Below, in pieces: positions 33,381 to 42,425 of a stretch of 54,851 nt of DNA. Both the position numbers and the translations under genes were made by a program. A model generated the notes under the pieces. It was not told the DNA's origin, searched no databases, and was given only the letters and a program-made list of their open reading frames with translations. Source of the DNA: Treponema sp. GTDB taxonomy: Bacteria; Spirochaetota; Spirochaetia; Treponematales; Breznakiellaceae. How positions within the stretch are numbered: position 1 is the stretch's first letter; every line of letters begins with the position of its first letter. The stretch covers positions 1 through 54,851 of the forward strand of contig JAISCC010000132.1 of the NCBI GenBank assembly GCA_031265845.1, in the 5' to 3' direction.

Positions 33381-34223
33381 CTATATCGCCCGCAACCACG
33401 CGAATTCCTCCGCATGGCTGCGTAAATTGTGCAGGGCGCGGATTTCTATCTGTCGTACGGTCTCCGGTGAGACGCCCAATTTATCACTAATGCCCTTGAG
33501 CGTATGAGGAGCCTTTGAAGCGAGCCGAAAACGATGTATAATGATGAGCCGCTCGTTTTCTTTAAGGTTGTCCAAGATGTGCAGGGCGTCTTGTTTTACT
33601 GTCTTTCGTACAAATTCCCGTTCTGGGTTGTACGTATAATCCTCGCACATTTCAAGGGCTGTCGCGTTGTCAGCGTTTCCCGAATCCGAATCAAGGGAGA
33701 CAAGCTCATTGGTCATGCTGAGGACAATTTCGATCTGTTCTCTGGGAAGCGCCAGTTTCATGGCTATTTCATCAAGAGTTGGTTGACGCATAAATTTTTG
33801 GGACAATATTTGAGCCGCCGCCTTGATCTTCGTCAATAATTCTTCCTTTCTGTCCGGCAGACGGATAGCCCGCCGCTTATTCGTAAAGTACCGCCGTATA
33901 GCCTGTTTTATCCACCAGTTCGCATACGTTGAAAAGCGTACATTTTTTGAATGGTCGTACTTTTCTGCCGCATGAATGAGACCCAAGTTGCCTTCTTGAA
34001 TAATATCCATCAAAGCGGTGTCCGCCGTTGCATAAAAATGGGCGATTTTTACCACAAGGCGAAGATTCGCTTCAATCAACTTTGTACGCGCCTTTTCATC
34101 TCCCTCGTGTATACGCATGGAAAGCTCCAGTTCCTCTTCAAAGCTCAATAATGGAATCGCCCTGATCTGTTTAAAGTATGTCCGTAATAAAGAATTATTC
34201 GTATCGTTAATGTTCTGTTTCAT
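33381..34223 (-). CDS. RNA polymerase sigma factor, sigma-70 family (group 2-like)
   Basis: A 280-residue sigma factor. Region 1.2 is at about 10-45 (LLRTYFKQIRAIPLLSFEEE). Region 2 follows, with LIEANLRLVVKIAHFY, DIIQEGNLGLIHAAEKYD and the -10 recognition helix FSTYANWWIKQAIRRYF. Region 3 spans about 127-195, and region 4 (about 215-270) has the helix-turn-helix GVSPETVRQIEIRALHNLR. It lacks the large region 1.1 of the housekeeping factor and resembles RpoS or RpoH in size. The ATG has GGAGG eight bases upstream. The gene faces the GNAT gene tail to tail, with 20 bases between. Which genes it controls is unknown; a stress or stationary-phase role is likely. Confidence 0.93.
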   Translation of the reverse strand: MKQNINDTNNSLLRTYFKQIRAIPLLSFEEELELSMRIHEGDEKARTKLIEANLRLVVKIAHFYATADTALMDIIQEGNLGLIHAAEKYDHSKNVRFSTYANWWIKQAIRRYFTNKRRAIRLPDRKEELLTKIKAAAQILSQKFMRQPTLDEIAMKLALPREQIEIVLSMTNELVSLDSDSGNADNATALEMCEDYTYNPEREFVRKTVKQDALHILDNLKENERLIIIHRFRLASKAPHTLKGISDKLGVSPETVRQIEIRALHNLRSHAEEFAWLRAI

Positions 34224-34607
34224 GGAAAACCTCCGGTAACAAAATCGGCAAGACAGATGTCGCGGAATTTTGTTATTACTAATAATGCATAATTCGTGCC
34301 AATAGCGGCTTTATAAAAAAGGAGGGCGTACGCTTTCTTGTATTGTAATAGAGAAACTTTCCCAAAACAGTCAAATTTTGAGAAAACAACCTATACATAT
34401 AAGGTAGAATCGAGCTTTTTGCCGGGTTTTCCTAATCTTTTTTCAAATTTTATCCGAATCATGCGCAAAAACCATATTTTCGCTTTGAAAAAAAATTCTC
34501 TATACTATAAACGGCAAAAGTCCAAGCGCACAGAGCGGCGCAAAGTGGCAGGACAAACTGTATGCTATTTCATACGGATGTCTTTCTAAATTTACAAAAA
34601 ACAACAC
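34224..34607. other. AT-rich intergenic stretch without a gene
   Basis: This is the spacer between the divergent sigma-factor gene and the exported-protein gene. I see no coding region that looks real. On the minus strand TTGGCA lies about 60 bases before the sigma-factor start without a strong -10. Confidence 0.4.
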
Positions 34608-34636
34608 TTTCAATTTATATGAAAATATGATAGAAT
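34608..34636 (+). promoter_or_regulatory. Promoter of the exported-protein gene
   Basis: TTTCAA (34608-34613), 17 nt, TAGAAT (34631-34636), 52 bases before the ATG at 34689, in AT-rich DNA. Confidence 0.5.
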
Positions 34637-34688
34637 AAAACACCCATAAAAATTTTGAAATATGGGAAATAATCAAAGGAGCAGTGTT

Positions 34689-35357
34689 ATGAAACGCTTT
34701 ATTCTTTTTCTTCTGGCAAGCGGGGCGGCGGCGACCGTATTCGCCCAAGTTGATTTGCCAGAACATCAATTTGCCGTTGGAACGTGGGAGATTGTCGGCG
34801 ACCGGGTTTTCCAAAAAGACGCCGCGGCTCGGCTTGCCAGGGCGAATGTTAAAGCCCCGCAAAGCGGAGCGATGGTGTACGAATTCGACGTTCGGTATGA
34901 ATCCGGGCTTGAAGACGGGCAGGGCGGCTTTGGCATTCATATCTTTGCCGACAACGCCATAACCAGGCCCTCCTGGGGCGTAGGCAAGTCATGGCTTTTA
35001 TGGCTCAACTATGACAAGAATCCGCTCAAAAATTCAGGCCTTCAAGCGGGATTAAGCGGACAGGTATACCGCAGCATAAATCATTCCACTATGGAACTGG
35101 TACAGAGCGTTGATCTCAACCACTATGTACCATTATTCACCCAAGAAGGAGGATCTAACCTCGTATCCTTTAAGATTTACGCAAACGGCGACACCGGAGA
35201 AATCCGCGTCTACGATCCGACCGATCCAACGGGCGCAAACTACTACTACTTTAACATTGACGAAAAGTATTTGCCGCTCAAAGGCGACTGGGTGGCGTTC
35301 AGAACAAACGGCGTCAGCTTGTCATTCGCGCCTGTTGAAGAGGTTGCAGAGGAATAA
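34689..35357 (+). CDS. Exported protein of unknown function
   Basis: A 222-residue protein with a clear signal peptide (MKRFILFLLASGAAATVFAQ). The mature part is beta-rich and begins VDLPEHQFAVGTWEIVGDRVFQ. It continues with YEFDVRYESGLEDGQGGFGIHIFAD and ISLSFAPVEEV-like strands at the end, suggesting a jelly-roll or lectin-like fold; I do not recognise a named family with confidence. There is no lipobox. AAAGGAG lies eight bases before the ATG. It is a single-gene unit with its own promoter and a strong terminator hairpin. Probably periplasmic or attached to the outer envelope. Confidence 0.85.
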   Translation: MKRFILFLLASGAAATVFAQVDLPEHQFAVGTWEIVGDRVFQKDAAARLARANVKAPQSGAMVYEFDVRYESGLEDGQGGFGIHIFADNAITRPSWGVGKSWLLWLNYDKNPLKNSGLQAGLSGQVYRSINHSTMELVQSVDLNHYVPLFTQEGGSNLVSFKIYANGDTGEIRVYDPTDPTGANYYYFNIDEKYLPLKGDWVAFRTNGVSLSFAPVEEVAEE

Positions 35358-35386
35358 CCCTTTCCGCCGCAGAGCTATGATAAAAG

Positions 35387-35419
35387 CATCCAAAATGGTG
35401 TCAGACGCCTTTTTGGATG
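35387..35419 (+). terminator. Terminator hairpin after the exported-protein gene
   Basis: CATCCAAAA (35387) pairs with TTTTGGATG (ends 35419), and the inner arms GGTGTC and GACGCC pair around a single A, giving a stem of about 15 bp. TACTTT follows. It lies 30 bases after the stop at 35357. Confidence 0.75.
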
Positions 35420-36377
35420 TACTTTAAAAGGGGAGACATCTCCCGCGCTCTCTCTGCGGCGGCTCCGCACCTAGGTTGTGTCAAAATGTCCATTGTTATG
35501 GAATGCGCCCTGCCATCATAAGATCCATCGACAATCCCGATCATTACCTATTCGCCTAGCGACGGTTGTCAATGGATCTCTTTATGGGGCGTAAACGCGC
35601 AGCGTCACTATTATGCAACATTATACGGTATAGTTGCGCTTGTCAACTGGTTGTCTGAAAAAGTGAAATCCCCCAATAAATGTTACATAAAATATCAGAT
35701 TTTGATATGCCGCTATTTCACATATCAGAGATAATTTCAACATCACGATTGTCCTCCCAATGCCCATATATTTTAAAGAAATCCAGTAATTTTTGTTCTC
35801 GCGTCTCATCATCCAAAAACACCGCATGAACTCTTAAATTATTTATATCAGGTTCGTCAAAGCAACGGCTTCACGGGCGCAAAAAAATGTGGCGGAGAAA
35901 ACAGTATTTCGTTTAAATTAATTTCTTCACTATCAAGCGCTTTTCAGATGTTTTTGGTTGTAATTCCTTTAGATCGTTTTTATTCGCAAAGTATGGTTTA
36001 ACACCCCATCGAACCCTATGATTCGCGCTTGTTGCGGTTGAAGCGCCGCAACGCGACTACGCTTACAGAATTTTGGCATTAAACCAGACGATATTATAAA
36101 TTTCCTTACAGTCGGACTGGAGGTTCGTAGGACATCCAGTCAAAAGAATGTAACATTTAAGAACTGCGCCGAACCCTTGGTTCGCGCTCGCTGCACAGAG
36201 GATCATCGCCTCGTTTGACATAGATTCTTATAGCAGGACAAGCGGTAACAATCACTCCCAAAACGACTGGGTTTTATTCATCTGGCGTTTAACTATTCAC
36301 TGCAAATGAAAATATATTTAGCGCAGTCTCAAGTATATTTTCATATTTTTCAATCTAATCCAATAAATTGTCAGCCA
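35420..36377. other. Intergenic stretch with decayed sequence
   Basis: No intact gene. On the minus strand, 35718-35870 keeps a 50-codon fragment (FDEPDINNLRVHAVFLDDE, EDNRDVEIISDM, stop) without a start codon, which reads like a real protein that has lost its beginning; family unknown. Near 36105-36137 a segment, TTTCCTTACAGTCGGAC, resembles TTTCCTTGCAGTCGAAC at 54808 near the right edge, so a small repeat family may be present. Confidence 0.45.
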
Positions 36378-37160
36378 TCATTGGCGCTTTGAGACATCAG
36401 CAATATATTTTAAGCCCAGCATTTTTCTCCGACAATATCTGTAACTATGTATTGCATACATGATTATTTCATTTTGCGGAAGTGATCCACAAAGTATGAC
36501 GGGACTTACATGAAGCCGTAATTGAGGTAAAAAAGCCATACCAAAGGCTTTCCAGCGGTTGGACAACTTGTTGGAAAAAACAACTGGTTTTCCAAAATAT
36601 CCGCCGTATTTTACGCCTCTCGGCAGTTGTCCCTCTCTATCATCCCCATCGTATGCTTCTTTCCGGCTTCGTGTTTCTCCTTCCCAAACACTGGCAAAAA
36701 ACTGTCCCGGTTGTCCTATCCGTTTCTTAAGCTTTTGGGTCGTTTTTATGCCCTTCCCCCATACATACGCCGCTATCTCTCCGCTTTCCCAGTGATGCGC
36801 ATAGATAAACCATAGTTTATTCTTTTTTTCCCCCCATATATCCAAAATCCGTCCACTTCAAGATAATCATAATAAGAAAACATGGGTTTTATTTTGTATT
36901 TAGCCGATTTGAGCGTTTCTGAGACTTTGGCGGCGCGGATTCCCAGTACAGCGCTGATGTCCCGTATGCCAATTCCTCGGACGAACACAATGTTGATCAA
37001 GCTGACTATTTCGGAAGACATCCCTGTAGGTTTTTTATGTCCGCTGATAAACTGGCTCCCACAGTCCTTGCAACGGCAATTTTGTTTGCCCTCGCTCTTT
37101 TCGGATTATATTAGGGCTATGGGAGCAATTGACATCTATGGCGATTTTCACGCTTCATAG
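36378..37160 (-). pseudogene. IS1-family transposase remnant
   Basis: Frames on the minus strand join into an IS1-type transposase: a zinc-finger piece IDVNC near 37135, then GKQNCRCKDCGSQFISGHKK at about 37090-37030, and a helix-turn-helix MSSEIVSLINIVF with IGIRDISAVLGI. The catalytic part follows with YLEVDGFWIYGGKK, then in another frame IYAHHWESGEIAAYVWGK and the end NKLSNRWKAFGMAF. At least two frameshifts and a deletion in the C-terminal half make it inactive. Terminal repeats are not obvious. It lies in a gene-poor 2-kb gap. Confidence 0.75.
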
Positions 37161-37415
37161 CGTCATCTTTTCTCCTCTTTGCCTTTCTGCTATCCATCAT
37201 TCTTTGTAGATCACACTTTTTCCCGCCAGCAGTTCATACGCTACCCATAACAGCAATATCTCCGGTTCCATTTTTTGTAATGAACACCGGTTCTGAATAT
37301 TCATGGCACAAGAAATTTCATTATAGCGAGCCTTTCCCAAAACCAACCGGTTTTTGAAAAAGGCTCTAGTTTTCTTAAATCGGCGCTTGGTCTAAAATGA
37401 AGGAACGGCGCGTTT

Positions 37416-39026
37416 TCATATCAACGCCACCTTGTAGCCGAAGACATCCTGAAACATGTTCGCTTTTTCTTCCAGACTGGCGCGTTCCAGATTCCTGTCT
37501 ATGCTGCCATTGGTGTGAATGACAATGCTTTCGCTCTTGTGTTCGATGGTGACGCTTTGTATCCGCTGGGAATGTCCCCGGTCAAGGGCGTCGGCGACGC
37601 GCAGAATGGAAACGAGCTTCAGCACCACTATACGCTCTTCCCGTTGCAGGGCTATAAAAGCGATGTCGTCCGAAGAAGGCTGCTCGCCGCGATGATAGCG
37701 GACCACATTGGCGATAATTTCCAACTCTTCGCGGTGAATTCCAAAGATTTCCGAATTTGCCACGATGTATTGGCTATGTTTCTGGTGGCTTGAACCGCGG
37801 ATAAACATGCCTATATCGTGAAGCAACGCCGCGATCTCAAGAAGGAGCCGTTCATGGCGATTCAAACCGTGTTCATGGACAAGCGCGTCAAAAATAATCT
37901 TGCTCAAAGCCGCGACATGACGCCCATGCGCCTCATCGAAATGATACTTTCGTCCAAGATTAATCGCGGACGCGATGATCTGGGTGAAGAATTCTTCCTG
38001 TAATTCGGGGTCAACGCCCATGGCGAGATCAATGAGCAAGCCTTCGCGGAGGGAAACGCCGAGCGCCACCACCTGATCGGCTTGGGTCTGCTCCAAAAAA
38101 CCCTTGTAAATCAGAAGCCCGGGAACAAATCCTTCCGCGTCGCCGTAACTAATGCGCAATTTTTGCACGCACTCTTCGACCGTATAGTACTGTATCTTTT
38201 TGACAAAGAAAAGAAATTTCTCTCTGTCTATTACGCTGCTGTTTTCGTTGTATTCGCTTCCAATTAAAGAAGCCGCGATACGGGTGTCAGAACCGGTGAC
38301 AACAAACGTTTTAATCTGGGAAAGGTCCATTTCCGCTTTCAGGAAAGTGAGCGTATTTTTGATTCCTTCTGTCAAATACCGTTCTCTTGACCATTCAGAA
38401 CCACGCGCATACAGAGACTGCTGATCCATGAGGATGCTGCCCAGCCGGACGCTGTGCGCGGCGACCATTTTTCCCTGCCGCAACAGCATAATCTCTGTGG
38501 ATCCGCCGCCTATGTCAATGATGATGCTGTTTCCCCGCCAAAACAGGTTGTTTTTTTCGTTCTTGTCGCCGGAAAGCGCGTCGGCTGACATACCGCCGGA
38601 TGAGCCTTTGATCTGTTTTAAAGCGAAGCGCGCGGCGAGGTACATGAGCCGGTTCTCTTCAATGCCTTCAACGATGGCAAGCCGGTATCCTGTTTCCTGA
38701 TAAACTCTGTCCGCGAATATCTCCCGATTGCGGGCCGCTCTCAACGCGCTTGTAGCTATAAGGTGTACATCTTCGCCCGTGATACCCCACCCCTTAAGCA
38801 GTTCCTGAAAATTCCGCAGAACCGCAAGACATTCCAACAATGACGAATGGGAGACCTGCCCGGAAGTAAACACATCCCTGCCCAGAACAACCGGCTTAAC
38901 CGCGCTGTCAACGGCTCTCCATTCGCCCTTGCCGGTGGTTTCCGCAATCAACAGCCGTATGCCGGTTGAGCCTATCTCCAAAACGGCGACACGACAGATT
39001 GACAACGAATCCGCATTGCTTTCCAT
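37416..39026 (-). CDS. Ppx/GppA-type phosphatase with C-terminal HD domain
   Basis: A 536-residue cytoplasmic protein. The N-terminal half is an ASKHA-fold Ppx/GppA domain: AVLEIGSTGIRLLIAE (14-29), TSALRAARN, IVEGIEENRLMY, and the phosphate-binding DIGGGSTE near 170-177. The C-terminal half (about 365-500) is an HD domain with HVAALSKIIFDALV and LLEIAALLHDIGMFI. Such enzymes hydrolyse polyphosphate or pppGpp, linking phosphate storage and the stringent response. It is the last gene of a leftward operon, only six bases after the PilZ gene, with little ribosome site of its own, so coupling is likely. Confidence 0.93.
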   Translation of the reverse strand: MESNADSLSICRVAVLEIGSTGIRLLIAETTGKGEWRAVDSAVKPVVLGRDVFTSGQVSHSSLLECLAVLRNFQELLKGWGITGEDVHLIATSALRAARNREIFADRVYQETGYRLAIVEGIEENRLMYLAARFALKQIKGSSGGMSADALSGDKNEKNNLFWRGNSIIIDIGGGSTEIMLLRQGKMVAAHSVRLGSILMDQQSLYARGSEWSRERYLTEGIKNTLTFLKAEMDLSQIKTFVVTGSDTRIAASLIGSEYNENSSVIDREKFLFFVKKIQYYTVEECVQKLRISYGDAEGFVPGLLIYKGFLEQTQADQVVALGVSLREGLLIDLAMGVDPELQEEFFTQIIASAINLGRKYHFDEAHGRHVAALSKIIFDALVHEHGLNRHERLLLEIAALLHDIGMFIRGSSHQKHSQYIVANSEIFGIHREELEIIANVVRYHRGEQPSSDDIAFIALQREERIVVLKLVSILRVADALDRGHSQRIQSVTIEHKSESIVIHTNGSIDRNLERASLEEKANMFQDVFGYKVALI

Positions 39027-39032
39027 TAAAAT

Positions 39033-40283
39033 TTAAACATTGCCGGCAATAAGATTTTCAGCGATATGATTAGCCGACTTGCCATAGATAAATTCAAACA
39101 GGAATTGGCTGTCATCAGGCGTTATATCTATGAAGTTGCAACCGAGGTACACCAACGTTCCTTCTTTATATCGCCTGCGAATTCTCACCTTCGCGTCGAT
39201 TGTGCGATTTGGCGTCTCCAATTCAATGGCAAGCTCAACTCCGGCTTGCAATGTTTGGAACACAAAGGAATTTGGAACCGCAAACCGCAAACCCGACCCA
39301 CTTATATCAGCGACCTTGCCGTTGATGACTCGATCTTTCATACGCCCCGCTTCAAAATAGCCGCGTTTTGCCAGAGAGAAAACGATGTGTTTGCCGTATT
39401 GGTATATTTCTTCAGCGAGATTTTCAGAGAACGGAGTTTTATTCACTTTTTCATCGGCTGTGAGGGTGTTTTTCCACATATAAATGTACCCTACAACGTA
39501 CTCCTGAAATATAAACGGAATCCATAACGCGGAAAGAATGCCTTCATCCTCCTTCGCTTTAAGAAACTGCGCAAGCGTTTGATCGAGAAATCCCGCGCCT
39601 ACGCCAATGCTTTCAAAGTAGCGTTTGAAAATCGCTTTGGTTATAAATCTTTTTTCTGAGGCGAATATTTCGGGAAACAGATCCTCGGACGAAGGAATAA
39701 ACAGTATTTTGCCGTTTTCCGCGACAATCCGTTCTTCCGTTTTATCGGGCTGAACCGTAGCATTGTAATAGACTATCTTGCATCCATCCACGTATGGCTT
39801 CACATCTTGCATCATTTTGGCGACTATTGCGTTGAAATTCTGAGCATCTATACCGGGCGGAAAGGACGAGCCATCCAGCGGTTCAAACACAGACGATTTG
39901 GGGAAAGGAAGAGAATAGCGATCCTCCAGCGACATCAGCCTGATGGTAAGATCAGTCGGAACGGCGATCCGCTGGCTGGATCGTGCCAAATTCTTATAAA
40001 GCGCTTCCGGTATTGTGGTGGCAATGACTTCTTCGCTTATATTCTTAACTTCAGCGGAGAAAAAAATGCTCAACCCTTTGTAATCAAACATCAAGTTGAT
40101 CTTTTTATTCGCCACCAATCCCTCTATGGGCTTTTCCACAACAAATTCAATTTCTTTCGTGGAAATTTTATCGACTTTCAAAACATAATCCTGACGATTG
40201 AAAATATATATGACAGGAATCTGTTCTGCGGCTAGTTTGGAGAGAAAATATTCTTTCTCAATTCTCTTAATTTGCGTTGACAT
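39033..40283 (-). CDS. PilZ-domain c-di-GMP-binding protein (with DUF1577-like part)
   Basis: A 416-residue protein without signal peptide. The N-terminal 110 residues form a beta domain like the YcgR N-terminus (FVVEKPIEGLVANKKINLMF). The middle (about 130-310) is the spirochaete DUF1577-like region. The C-terminal PilZ domain has both binding motifs: RMKDR (RxxxR) and DISGSG (D/NxSxxG), followed by LGCNFIDITPDD. It should sense c-di-GMP and act on motility or envelope functions. It lies between a glycosidase gene (61 bases upstream) and the Ppx gene (6 bases downstream) in one operon. Confidence 0.88.
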   Translation of the reverse strand: MSTQIKRIEKEYFLSKLAAEQIPVIYIFNRQDYVLKVDKISTKEIEFVVEKPIEGLVANKKINLMFDYKGLSIFFSAEVKNISEEVIATTIPEALYKNLARSSQRIAVPTDLTIRLMSLEDRYSLPFPKSSVFEPLDGSSFPPGIDAQNFNAIVAKMMQDVKPYVDGCKIVYYNATVQPDKTEERIVAENGKILFIPSSEDLFPEIFASEKRFITKAIFKRYFESIGVGAGFLDQTLAQFLKAKEDEGILSALWIPFIFQEYVVGYIYMWKNTLTADEKVNKTPFSENLAEEIYQYGKHIVFSLAKRGYFEAGRMKDRVINGKVADISGSGLRFAVPNSFVFQTLQAGVELAIELETPNRTIDAKVRIRRRYKEGTLVYLGCNFIDITPDDSQFLFEFIYGKSANHIAENLIAGNV

Positions 40284-40344
40284 TTTGCTTCTCTACTCTC
40301 ATTATCGTAAAAATTTAACGCCGGCTAAAGCGAAGCGTTCAAAA

Positions 40345-41796
40345 CTACAGCTTATCTATTAACATTGAGCATTTCCCGGACGGTATGGGCAAGGTTTTTT
40401 TCTTTTTTCCCAATATGTTGATGGTGAAGTAGTAAAGTTTCTCACTTTCCATGTGTATCTCCCACCCTCTATTGCCGCTCTTGTTTGCAAGTATGGTGAT
40501 CAAATTCTTTTTTAATGAGAGATTCTCCACGCCCATAATGTCCATATTCGGGATGATCCAATCCACCGTCTTGCGGGGCAGCGATATGAAAAGCCCCACG
40601 ACGTTTTCTATCATTAACGAAATAGTGGACAACGCGTCGTAGGTGAGGTGCTGGGGACGGGGAAATTCAGGATGATCGTTCCAGATCGCGTGACCTTCTC
40701 CATTGGGCAAATACGCTTCCCAGAGCCTTCCTTTCCGCTGATTTTCCGTAGACATGGAGTCCAGCATGAAATAGAGGTGCCGTATGGCGCATTCCCGCGC
40801 AATATCCCACCGTTGATAGCGCTCAAGCCCCTTTATCACCATGAAGTTGAGGTGTGGATACACAGACCCGCAGTATCCGCCGCCATTCTCGTCAAAAGCG
40901 CTCTCGCTCACGGCAAGCGTCGGAAACGGATGCGCTGTGCCGAAGAATTTGGGATCAAGCAATTTCTCAATGAGCCGCTCCGCCTTGTCCTCATTGGGAA
41001 TTTCCGCGAGCAGAGTCCAGTAGCTTGCGATGGTCTTTACCGGCAACCTGTCGCCGTTTATGTCAATATCATAGTAAAACCCGTCCTCATTGTCCCACAT
41101 GAGCGCGTTGATTTGTGTTTTCAGGGCGAAATACTGCCGTTTATACTGGAAACTCGCTTCCTTGTCGTTGAGAAGATCGGTCAGCGCCGCCATATACAGC
41201 ACGTTTATCGCCATCATGGCGTTAAAGTCTATCAGGTAAACAGCGCCCTCACGCGGGGCGTTGATCATGCCGGTCGCCGCGACCGGCGCTTCATACAGCC
41301 CGTTCGGTCTTTTGCAACACACATCAATCCATTGAAGATATTGGTGAATTTTAGGGATGATTTCTTTGATCCGTTTTTTATTCGCCGTCTTGTGATACAG
41401 GTTGAACTCAGCCCACGCAAAGATAGGCATACCTATACCCTCAGGATTGTCGGCGTCGAATATGGGCGCTCCGGTCTCAATGTTGTACATTGAGCGGATC
41501 GCCCCATTTTGCTCCTGTCTGTCGTAGAATATATCCAGCGCTGGATAGGCGTGAAAATTCCGGTTTGAGTATACGAGAAAAAAAGACGAAAGAATGGCGT
41601 CCGCTTGCTGAACCGCCGAATTTTCTTGACAAGAAAAAAAAACTCCTTCTATCGGACATCCCGCCGGTTTATCCCCGCCGGCTCTCTTTTCTCCGCTTGA
41701 TCTCCACGCGTCTTGAACCCAAGCCCACGTTTTGTCATAAATATCTACAAAATCCTGATCATAAAAATGGATTTTAGGCAGTTCTTTTTTTGTCAC
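40345..41796 (-). CDS. Six-hairpin glycosidase (MGH1/GH63-like)
   Basis: A 483-residue protein with an (alpha/alpha)6-barrel pattern, no signal peptide. Recognisable stretches: GVFFSCQENSAVQQADAI near the N-terminus, GIGMPIFAWAEFNLY, EAPVAATGMINAPREGAVYL, ALMWDNEDGFYYDID, and the C-terminal WEAYLPNGEGHAIW. These fit the MGH1-like/trehalase-like clan, which cleaves alpha-glucosides such as mannosylglycerate or glycogen branches. GTG at 41796 is chosen because AGGAGAGG lies directly in front; an ATG at 41823 would need to read through that site. First gene of the glycosidase-PilZ-Ppx operon. Substrate unknown. Confidence 0.85.
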   Translation of the reverse strand: MTKKELPKIHFYDQDFVDIYDKTWAWVQDAWRSSGEKRAGGDKPAGCPIEGVFFSCQENSAVQQADAILSSFFLVYSNRNFHAYPALDIFYDRQEQNGAIRSMYNIETGAPIFDADNPEGIGMPIFAWAEFNLYHKTANKKRIKEIIPKIHQYLQWIDVCCKRPNGLYEAPVAATGMINAPREGAVYLIDFNAMMAINVLYMAALTDLLNDKEASFQYKRQYFALKTQINALMWDNEDGFYYDIDINGDRLPVKTIASYWTLLAEIPNEDKAERLIEKLLDPKFFGTAHPFPTLAVSESAFDENGGGYCGSVYPHLNFMVIKGLERYQRWDIARECAIRHLYFMLDSMSTENQRKGRLWEAYLPNGEGHAIWNDHPEFPRPQHLTYDALSTISLMIENVVGLFISLPRKTVDWIIPNMDIMGVENLSLKKNLITILANKSGNRGWEIHMESEKLYYFTINILGKKKKTLPIPSGKCSMLIDKL

Positions 41797-41894
41797 ATCC
41801 TCTCCTTCCTGCGAAGCGCACATGGGTATTGATGTTAATAATGCTAATACAGAATCCCTGAAAAGTCAAATAAAATTTATGTTGGAGAAGAAGA

Positions 41895-42188
41895 TTAAAG
41901 AAGCGCGTGATCGCGCCGTGATCGCGTACAAGACTGATCCAAAACGCGGCTCGCAACGGCGTGAGCCGCCGCGCATTGCCGGAAAAGGCGGATTTTTTCC
42001 TTTTCTTCTAAAAAAGCATTGACAACCACACACAAAGGATATATACTTCCTTTCAAAAGCAAGCTGGTTCCAAAAGTCACATTGAGAACAACAGCAAGCG
42101 TTTCAATGGTCAAAAGGAGCGTTAGTAAAAAGTGAACAAGATGTCTTATAATCCGGCGAGACCGGACAGATCCCCCCCCCCCCCCCAT
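41895..42188 (-). CDS. Possible phase-variable small membrane protein starting in a poly-G tract
   Basis: On the minus strand AGGAG, three bases, ATG is followed at once by the poly-G run; with the given length the frame stays open for 97 codons. After five Gly come SVRSRRIIRH and a hydrophobic stretch (LVHFLLTLLLTIETLAVVL, then a second VTFGTSLLL), then a charged end. One or two G more or fewer give stops within 13-24 codons of the tract. A TATAAA lies 30 bases before the ATG. I recognise no family. It may be a real switchable membrane peptide or chance. Confidence 0.35.
   Translation of the reverse strand: MGGGGGSVRSRRIIRHLVHFLLTLLLTIETLAVVLNVTFGTSLLLKGSIYPLCVVVNAFLEEKEKIRLFRQCAAAHAVASRVLDQSCTRSRRDHALL
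42172..42186. repeat. Homopolymer tract, 15 C (plus strand), between the glycosidase and argG genes
   Basis: An unbroken run of 15 C on the plus strand, read as G on the minus strand, where it directly follows AT of an ATG. It lies 240 bases upstream of argG and 376 bases upstream of the glycosidase start. Confidence 0.95.
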
Positions 42189-42366
42189 ATTCTCCTGAGA
42201 TAAATTTTTATACCGTAAAGAGTAATAGTCGCGGCGCAATAGCGCGCGGCGCCTTCGCTTTGCGGGGGCTGGCGCCGCCTGAATGGGTATAACACCGCAC
42301 GGACTGTCAACGCTTTTTTCGCCGGTCAAGAAAAAAGAGAGGCGTCTAGACAGCGCGCGGTGACGC

Positions 42367-42396
42367 TAGACTAATCTCAATTAAACACAATATAAT
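42367..42396 (+). promoter_or_regulatory. Promoter of argG
   Basis: A perfect TATAAT at 42391-42396, with TAGACT (42367-42372) 18 nt upstream as a weak -35. It lies 29 bases before the ATG. Confidence 0.5.
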
Positions 42397-42425
42397 AGAA
42401 AGCAATAGAAAGAAAAGGAGTATGT

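Noticed and set aside
33374..33393. Bidirectional terminator between the GNAT and sigma-factor genes
   Set aside because: CGGGCG and CGCCCG can pair, but the stem overlaps the sigma-factor coding end and no U-run follows on either strand.
34338..34589. Small ORF upstream of the exported-protein gene
   Set aside because: No ribosome site, Lys/Phe-rich by AT content, no domain.
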